A stretch of DNA of 10,008 nucleotides from positions 1 through 10,008 of the forward strand of contig PEYS01000162.1 of assembly GCA_002763335.1 (NCBI GenBank), in the 5' to 3' direction. How positions within the stretch are numbered: the first letter of the stretch is position 1; every line of letters starts with the position of its first letter. A program made the translations under genes and the position numbers. The notes beneath the pieces are model-generated. The model did no database searches. It was not told the DNA's origin and saw only the letters and a program-made list of their open reading frames with translations. This DNA is from Candidatus Woesearchaeota archaeon CG08_land_8_20_14_0_20_47_9. Lineage in GTDB: Archaea > Nanobdellota > Nanobdellia > Woesearchaeales > CG1-02-47-18. Below, piece by piece: positions 5,522-10,008 of this stretch.

Positions 5522-6742
5522 CTACTCATATCTTAAAGCATCCACAGGCTTAAGGCTTGCTGCCTGAAGTGCCGGCAGGGTGCCAGAAGCAGCCCCCACA
5601 ACAAAGGCAAATGCAAGCGCTCCCATGATAAGCTGCCAGGGAAAGTAGGCTCTTAGGAGGCTGTCTCCCAGGGCCATTGTTATTGCAAACTCAATGGCCT
5701 TGCTTATGCCAAAGCCAAGAACTACGCCTATAATGCCCCCTGTAATGCCCAGAAGCCCTGACTCAAAGAGGAATAGCTTCATTATGTCACTGTTTCTCGC
5801 CCCAACCGCCTTCATTATGCCTATCTCCTTAGTGCGCTCAAGCACAGCAGTGTACATGGTGTTCATTATACCTATGCCCCCAACCAGAAGCGATATTGCA
5901 GCTATGCCTACAAGGACTGCCTGAACAACCCCGATGATCGCATTAAATGAATTCAGAATCTGCTGCGCAGTCTGCACAGTGAAGTCCTCCTCGCCCTTCT
6001 TCCTGCCGTGATCCTGCCTTAGCTCCTCGCTTATGGCGTCAGCAACCCCTGGCGGGTCAAGCCCCTGCCTCACCAGGATGCTTATCATTGATACCTCCTC
6101 TGAGCGGTTGAACATCCCATCACAGAGGTGCATAGGGATTCTTATGATTAAGTCATGAACACCTGTGCCTGCCTTCTTCTGCACGCCAACAACCTCAAAG
6201 CGTTTGCCATTAATGTACAGCTTGTCCCCTGCCTTCACAGGCTTGTCAAAGTAGTCTGTCCCGAACCTGTAGCCTGCAACAGCCACATAGTTATCCCCTC
6301 CCCTGAGCTCGCGTCCAGTTTCTATGTCGAGGAAGCTTATGCTCCTTATGGCCTTTAATGACTCTGCGTCTGTTGGGGTGCACATCACCATGCCGTATTT
6401 AACCTCGTCCTTGAACTCGAGCTTTGCATTGGTGATGAACATACCCAGGGCGTACTCAACACCTGAGACGCGCCTAACAATCCTGACATCGCGGTCATAG
6501 AGCTTTGCTGACAACATGCTTGAGCCTGGAGTGCCGCCAAAGGCGCTTCCAGGCTGCACTGTGATGCGGTTTGTGCCGACCTTCTCAAACTCCTCGTTAA
6601 TGGTTCTCTGAAAGCCCTGTCCAATGGAGATCAGGGCAACAACTGCTGCGATGCCCACAAATATGCCCATCATGGTAAGCCAGCTTCTTAGGCGCTTCTT
6701 GGTTATGTTCCTCGCAGCCATGATGAGGTAGTCTGTTATCAT
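5522..6742 (-). CDS. MacB/FtsX-type ABC permease, second copy
   Basis: A 406-residue permease of the type VII (MacB/LolCE-like) ABC group, which transmits force across the membrane and does not form a classical channel. Topology: transmembrane helix 1 at about 22-41, preceded by the cytoplasmic coupling sequence RNITKKRLRSWLTMMG. A large extracytoplasmic MacB_PCD-like domain covers about 45-265. Three C-terminal helices follow, at about 268-292, 326-348 and 370-392. The FtsX domain carries LERTKEIGIMKAVGA (301-315), the loop that contacts the ATPase, and ends with ALQAASLKPVDALRYE. The ATG lies one base after the stop of the preceding permease (TAGCATG), with GAGG (6753-6750) 7 bases upstream, so it is probably translationally coupled. 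It is a diverged duplicate of that permease, and the two may form a heterodimer. The substrate is unknown. It is the last gene of the operon. Confidence 0.92.
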   Translation of the reverse strand: MITDYLIMAARNITKKRLRSWLTMMGIFVGIAAVVALISIGQGFQRTINEEFEKVGTNRITVQPGSAFGGTPGSSMLSAKLYDRDVRIVRRVSGVEYALGMFITNAKLEFKDEVKYGMVMCTPTDAESLKAIRSISFLDIETGRELRGGDNYVAVAGYRFGTDYFDKPVKAGDKLYINGKRFEVVGVQKKAGTGVHDLIIRIPMHLCDGMFNRSEEVSMISILVRQGLDPPGVADAISEELRQDHGRKKGEEDFTVQTAQQILNSFNAIIGVVQAVLVGIAAISLLVGGIGIMNTMYTAVLERTKEIGIMKAVGARNSDIMKLFLFESGLLGITGGIIGVVLGFGISKAIEFAITMALGDSLLRAYFPWQLIMGALAFAFVVGAASGTLPALQAASLKPVDALRYE

Positions 6743-6743
6743 G

Positions 6744-7952
6744 CTACTTCCTCAATGCCTCTACAGGGTTTAGTCTTGCAGCCTGGAGTGCTGGGAAGCT
6801 CCCTGCAAGGCTTCCTATAATAAAAGAGAATGCCAGGGCACCGAGAATCAGGTAGGGCGGCGCGCTTGCCCTTATGAAGTCTATTCCTGCAAGATTACGG
6901 GCTATAAACGCAACCATGTTGCTGAGGCCCAGGCCAATCGCAATCCCGATAGCTCCCCCTGCCATGCCGAGAAGCCCTGACTCTGTCAGGAATATGTACA
7001 GCACGTCGTAGTTTGTTGCCCCTATTGCCTTCATTATCCCGATTTCACGGGTTCTCTCGAGAACAGAGGTGTACATGGTGTTTGTTATCCCCACGCCACC
7101 AACAAAGAGGGATATTGATGCTATTCCTATGAGGAACCAGGTCAGCACAGAGAGGATGACGCTGAATGACTCCATGAGCTGCTCAGATGTCTGCACCTCA
7201 AAGTTCTCCTCTCCCTCCTTGAGGTTCCGGTCATTCCGCATCTCGCGCTTGATCTCCTCTGCAACTGCGCTTACATCCTTGTCAGGGTGAACCTTTACGA
7301 AGATCATGTCAAGCTTATCCCCTGTTTCAAAGAGCTCCTTTGCAGTCTCCAGGGGAATGAGGAGGCTGCTGTCGTCAGGCTTGCTGCCAATCTTGTCGAG
7401 CACACCCACAACCACAAACTCCTTGTCCTTGATCCTGAGCTTATCCCCAATCTTAAGCTTGCGGCCGAACATCTCATCGCTGTTGGCAAGCAGGTTGCCT
7501 ATTATGGCCTTGTAGCGGTCCCCTGATCTGAATTTGCGTCCCTCAACAACGCTGTACCCTGATTCGTAGAGAACCTCCCCGCTCTTATCAGTTGGGAGGC
7601 CTGATGCAAAGGTGAATTTGTTCTTGTCATTAAAATTGACTACTACAGTCTTATACACCATAGGGGCTGCATCCCTTATGCCGTTAACACGCCTTACAAC
7701 ATCCAGGTCATGCTCCATTAGCGTGCTCCCCCCCATGTTTGTGCCTGTTGTTCCCCCAATAGGCACGATTATGATCTTATCAACACCAATCATCTCAAAC
7801 TGCTTGTTTATTGCATCCTTCATGCCCTGGCCCAGGGAGATCAGTGATATAACCGTGGCTATGCCTATGAATATGCCTATCATGGTAAGCCAGGAGCGCA
7901 GCCTTCTGTGCAACAGGTTCCTGAAGGCAATAAAAAAGTAGTCCTCAATCAT
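6744..7952 (-). CDS. MacB/FtsX-type ABC permease, first copy
   Basis: A 402-residue membrane protein with the same plan as the next gene: coupling sequence RNLLHRRLRSWLTMIG (11-26), helix 1 at about 22-42, an extracytoplasmic domain at about 45-260, and three helices at about 265-288, 324-346 and 367-390. The FtsX motif LERTREIGIMKAIGATN (298-314) and the ending ALQAARLNPVEALRK are diagnostic of the family. The two permeases are alike along their whole length, most strongly at both ends, so a tandem duplication is likely. The extracytoplasmic domains have diverged more, which suggests different jobs within one complex. It starts one base after the stop of the COG1361-like gene (TAGAATG) with only a weak, distant Shine-Dalgarno candidate, pointing to translational coupling. 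It should work with the ATPase at 9269-9967. The exported or released substrate cannot be told from the sequence. Confidence 0.93.
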   Translation of the reverse strand: MIEDYFFIAFRNLLHRRLRSWLTMIGIFIGIATVISLISLGQGMKDAINKQFEMIGVDKIIIVPIGGTTGTNMGGSTLMEHDLDVVRRVNGIRDAAPMVYKTVVVNFNDKNKFTFASGLPTDKSGEVLYESGYSVVEGRKFRSGDRYKAIIGNLLANSDEMFGRKLKIGDKLRIKDKEFVVVGVLDKIGSKPDDSSLLIPLETAKELFETGDKLDMIFVKVHPDKDVSAVAEEIKREMRNDRNLKEGEENFEVQTSEQLMESFSVILSVLTWFLIGIASISLFVGGVGITNTMYTSVLERTREIGIMKAIGATNYDVLYIFLTESGLLGMAGGAIGIAIGLGLSNMVAFIARNLAGIDFIRASAPPYLILGALAFSFIIGSLAGSFPALQAARLNPVEALRK

Positions 7953-7953
7953 T

Positions 7954-9213
7954 CTAGCCAGTGCGCTTCCTTCTACGCTTGATCTTTCGGTATATTATGA
8001 AGCCCACTACAACCACAGCAAGAACAACCAATATCCCTGCTGAGCTTGAGCTCCTGCTCAGGCCGAGCTGCTTCATCTCCTGCCGGGTGTAGAGCCTTAC
8101 GCTCAGGTCATAGCTCTCCTTGTACGGCCTGTTATTAGAATCCCTGTATGTCACCTCAAGCGGTAGCAGAAGCCTGCTGCCATCAGCATTCTTAACAAAG
8201 AGATTGAAGTCAGCAGTCTTGTAGTCATCTGACTCGATCTTGCCTACATAGTAGTCATCGCTTGAGAGCAGTTCAAATAAGCCTGATTCTGTAACCCTTG
8301 CGTTGAGGAACTTTATGTCGCTCAGGCCCTTGTTTACAAACTTAACAGTCACCACCCCTATGCTACCTGCTGTGTATGCGGTTGAGCTGTCAATAAGAAC
8401 CGCAAGATCCGGCACATCACCAATAACAAGGCTGATGATCTCAGACTTTGAGAAGTTATTGCCGAGGCTGTCCTGATATGTAAGGGTTACAGGCACCTTG
8501 TAGACATCTGCTGCTGCATCAGGCTCTGAGATAAGCTCAAAGTCAACGCTTGCTCCTCTCCCCTTGTCAATCTGCTCAACCAGCTTCTCATTCGTAGAGC
8601 CTACCGGCGCAAACGGGGTTGCTGTTGAGGAGATGCCGAGACTGATCTTAACATTCCTAAGCAGGACGTCAGCAACGTTCTTCAGTTCCAGGGAGAGCCT
8701 CACATTCTGACCAGGTGACACCACCTCAGGATCAGAGCTGGCAGATACTATGCTTATTGACGGGTAGCGGCTTCTGATATTCACATTATACTCTGGGAGC
8801 TCTGACCAGCCCCCATCTGCCACCCTATAGCGGACCCTCACCCTGTTTATCCCGCTGACTGCATTCTTGTCAATTCTCACCCTGTAGCGAACAATCACTG
8901 AGTCTGACTCAGTCTGCCACCCCCTCAGGCTGCCTATGCTCCGCTGGGCAGTCTCGCCAGCATCAAGTGAGAATGGGTAGGCTGCAATAAGCTCAAAGGT
9001 AGCGTTATTCGCGGTTTTAGAACCGATGTTCTCAATCTTAAATCGAAGATCAACATAGCTGTCTGGCTGCGCAGGGTCAGGGTCCTGGTTAAGCATAGTG
9101 ACCCTAACCTGATAGGTGTCGCTTATGGCGAATAGCGCTGTCACGCCTGCTGACACTAAAACCACGATGCATACTGCTAAGAAAAGCAGTTCAAGCCTCT
9201 TGTTTAAAACCAC
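7954..9213 (-). CDS. COG1361-like extracellular membrane-anchored protein
   Basis: A 419-residue protein. Residues 1-30 hold an N-terminal hydrophobic segment (LELLFLAVCIVVLVSAGVTA), a signal peptide or anchor. The middle (about 33-375) is a series of beta-rich repeats of about 110-120 residues of the CARDB/NEW3 type. Each has a 'conserved N' turn: FKIENIGSKTANNATF (58-73), LELKNVADVLLRNVKI (175-190) and VKFVNKGLSDIKFLNA (290-305). A Ser-rich linker, a transmembrane helix (about 393-408) and a basic tail KIKRRRKRTG end it, which gives an outside body and an inside C-terminus. Such proteins are often encoded with LolD-like ABC genes in archaea, but their role is not established. Here it may be the surface partner of the transporter (inference). 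The start is GTG at 9213: an in-frame TAA at 9237-9235 limits extension, and GGTGAT lies at the right distance. Confidence 0.87.
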   Translation of the reverse strand: MVLNKRLELLFLAVCIVVLVSAGVTALFAISDTYQVRVTMLNQDPDPAQPDSYVDLRFKIENIGSKTANNATFELIAAYPFSLDAGETAQRSIGSLRGWQTESDSVIVRYRVRIDKNAVSGINRVRVRYRVADGGWSELPEYNVNIRSRYPSISIVSASSDPEVVSPGQNVRLSLELKNVADVLLRNVKISLGISSTATPFAPVGSTNEKLVEQIDKGRGASVDFELISEPDAAADVYKVPVTLTYQDSLGNNFSKSEIISLVIGDVPDLAVLIDSSTAYTAGSIGVVTVKFVNKGLSDIKFLNARVTESGLFELLSSDDYYVGKIESDDYKTADFNLFVKNADGSRLLLPLEVTYRDSNNRPYKESYDLSVRLYTRQEMKQLGLSRSSSSAGILVVLAVVVVGFIIYRKIKRRRKRTG

Positions 9214-9219
9214 GTCTCC

Positions 9220-9225
9220 ATCACC
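9220..9225 (-). promoter_or_regulatory. Ribosome binding site fixing the GTG start
   Basis: GGTGAT matches the complement of the archaeal 16S rRNA 3' end. GGTGA sits 7 bases before GTG 9213. The overlapping ATG at 9221 is out of frame and stops at once, so the GTG is the better start. The ATPase gene has the closely related GTGATGGAG before its own start. Confidence 0.6.
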
Positions 9226-9247
9226 CTTGTTTTTTTAACATAAAACT

Positions 9248-9276
9248 TTGACTAACCCCCACAGAGGGTTAGTCAA
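9248..9276 (-). promoter_or_regulatory. 11-bp inverted repeat over the ATPase stop codon
   Basis: TTGACTAACCC (9248-9258) and GGGTTAGTCAA (9266-9276) are perfect inverted repeats around a 7-base loop. The stem can be extended by a wobble pair and a G-C pair. The ATPase stop codon (9271-9269) lies inside the stem. On the transcript the hairpin is followed by AGTTTTATG and then an A-run, 35 bases before the next start codon. Possible roles are partial terminator, RNA processing or stability element, or translation attenuator. The sequence does not decide between these. Confidence 0.6.
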
Positions 9277-9967
9277 GGCCCTTAATATCTGTTATTGTCC
9301 CATCCTTCAGGAATGCTATCCTCTCAGCATGCCTTGCGAGGTGCTCATCATGAGTGACCATAACTATGGTCCTGCCCTCTTTCTTATGAAGCTCCTTGAG
9401 GAAGTTAAGCACACTTATACCTGTCTTTGAGTCGAGGTTGCCTGTGGGCTCATCTGCAAGTATTACCTCAGGATTGTTTGATAATGCCCTTGCTATTGCA
9501 ACCCTCTGTTGCTGCCCCCCTGAGAGCTGTGTTGGCAGGTGACCCAGGCGTTCAGAGAGACCAACCTTACAGAGGAGCTCACGGGCATGTTTCTGCCGCT
9601 CCTCCTCTCCAATCCCCTGGAAGATCATTGGGAGAGTGACGTTCTCTGTAGCAGTAAGGGTGTTAATCAGGTTGAACTGCTGGAATATGAAGCCTATCTT
9701 CTTGCCCCTGATCTGGGCGAGGTCTGATTCTGACATATGGGATATGTCATGGCCCTCAAGGCGGATGCTCCCCTTTGTAGGCACATCAAGGCAGCCTATC
9801 ATGTTCATCGCAGTTGACTTACCGCTGCCTGAAGGCCCCTGTATTGCAATGAACTCGCCACGCTTGACCTCAAGGCTAAGGCCACGTAATGCATGAACCT
9901 CTACCTCACCCATGCTGTATGTCTTCCAGACATCCCTCAGCACTATGATATTATCATTCTTTTTCAT
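9269..9967 (-). CDS. LolD/MacB-type ABC transporter ATPase
   Basis: A 232-residue soluble ATPase that powers the two FtsX-type permeases of this operon from the cytoplasmic side. In order: A-loop Tyr17 in VWKTYSMG; Walker A GPSGSGKS (44-51); Q-loop Gln96 in FIFQQFNL; signature LSGGQQQR (148-155); Walker B VILADEP (168-174) with catalytic Glu173; D-loop GNLDS (176-180); and switch His206 in VTHD. The stretch FQQFNLINTLTATENV is typical of the LolD/MacB/FtsE group, and the length is that of a stand-alone LolD-like subunit without a fused permease. All catalytic residues are intact. The ATG at 9967 has GTGATGGAG one base upstream, in which GTGA lies 6 bases before the ATG. It is first of the four genes seen; no clear TATA box precedes it in the 41 bases left, so the promoter may be outside the window. 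Confidence 0.95.
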   Translation of the reverse strand: MKKNDNIIVLRDVWKTYSMGEVEVHALRGLSLEVKRGEFIAIQGPSGSGKSTAMNMIGCLDVPTKGSIRLEGHDISHMSESDLAQIRGKKIGFIFQQFNLINTLTATENVTLPMIFQGIGEEERQKHARELLCKVGLSERLGHLPTQLSGGQQQRVAIARALSNNPEVILADEPTGNLDSKTGISVLNFLKELHKKEGRTIVMVTHDEHLARHAERIAFLKDGTITDIKGLD

Positions 9968-9968
9968 A

Positions 9969-9977
9969 CTCCATCAC
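9969..9977 (-). promoter_or_regulatory. Ribosome binding site of the ABC ATPase gene
   Basis: GTGATGGAG just before ATG 9967. GTGA is part of the archaeal Shine-Dalgarno consensus GGAGGTGAT and is spaced 6 bases from the ATG. The same nine bases occur before the next gene of the operon (9224-9216). This implies a leadered mRNA, unlike the stand-alone genes of the window. Confidence 0.5.
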
Positions 9978-10008
9978 ATGAAAACGAAAACTTTGAATAC
10001 TCAAAAGT

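Noticed and set aside
9990..10008. Imperfect inverted repeat ACTTTGA / TCAAAAGT as an operator of the ABC operon
   Set aside because: Short, AT-rich, one base out of register and cut by the window edge; it could easily arise by chance.
1..10008. CRISPR arrays, insertion sequences, integrase or attachment sites
   Set aside because: No spaced direct repeats, transposase genes or target-site duplications were seen. The tRNA shows no repeated 3' end elsewhere in the window.

Overview
The window reads as archaeal chromosome. The evidence is a group II chaperonin (thermosome), a tRNA interrupted by introns with bulge-helix-bulge geometry, TATA boxes about 25 bases upstream of several start codons (leaderless pattern), and a COG1361-type surface protein inside a LolD/MacB-like ABC operon. 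Base composition is near balanced, and AGG and ATA codons are common. A DPANN archaeon, perhaps Woesearchaeota-like, is my best guess from the style of the proteins and the tRNA-Ile(UAU). That placement is inference and not proven by the window.

Layout. At the left, pyrG (CTP synthase, + strand, 37-1659) converges on a DJ-1/PfpI-domain lipoprotein gene (- strand, 1722-2402). Next on the - strand is a 142-base tRNA-Ile(UAU) gene (2486-2627). It carries two insertions: a 25-base intron at the canonical 37/38 position and an insertion of about 40 bases in the D-loop. It has its own TATA box and a T-run after its 3' end. The thermosome gene (2671-4293, -) follows and is divergent from scpB (4499-5305, +) across a 205-base two-way promoter region. 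A 216-base gap (5306-5521) has no convincing gene but holds a TATA-like site and a small, apparently frameshifted ORF.

The right half is a four-gene - strand operon, read from right to left: ABC ATPase (9269-9967), COG1361-like membrane-anchored extracellular protein (7954-9213), and two tandem MacB/FtsX-type permeases (6744-7952 and 5522-6742). The last three genes are separated by a single base each and are probably translationally coupled. A perfect 11-bp inverted repeat straddles the ATPase stop codon and may uncouple the ATPase from the rest. The operon promoter probably lies beyond the right edge of the window.

How the genes work together. The right-hand operon should form one membrane machine: cytoplasmic ATPase, a pair of paralogous permeases, and a surface partner occupying the genomic place that the adaptor MacA has in bacteria. 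The left-hand genes are housekeeping functions (CTP synthesis, protein folding, chromosome condensation, decoding of AUA) with no evident shared pathway. The points most worth a second look are the doubly interrupted tRNA-Ile(UAU), the altered feedback-site residues of the CTP synthase, and the intercistronic hairpin.
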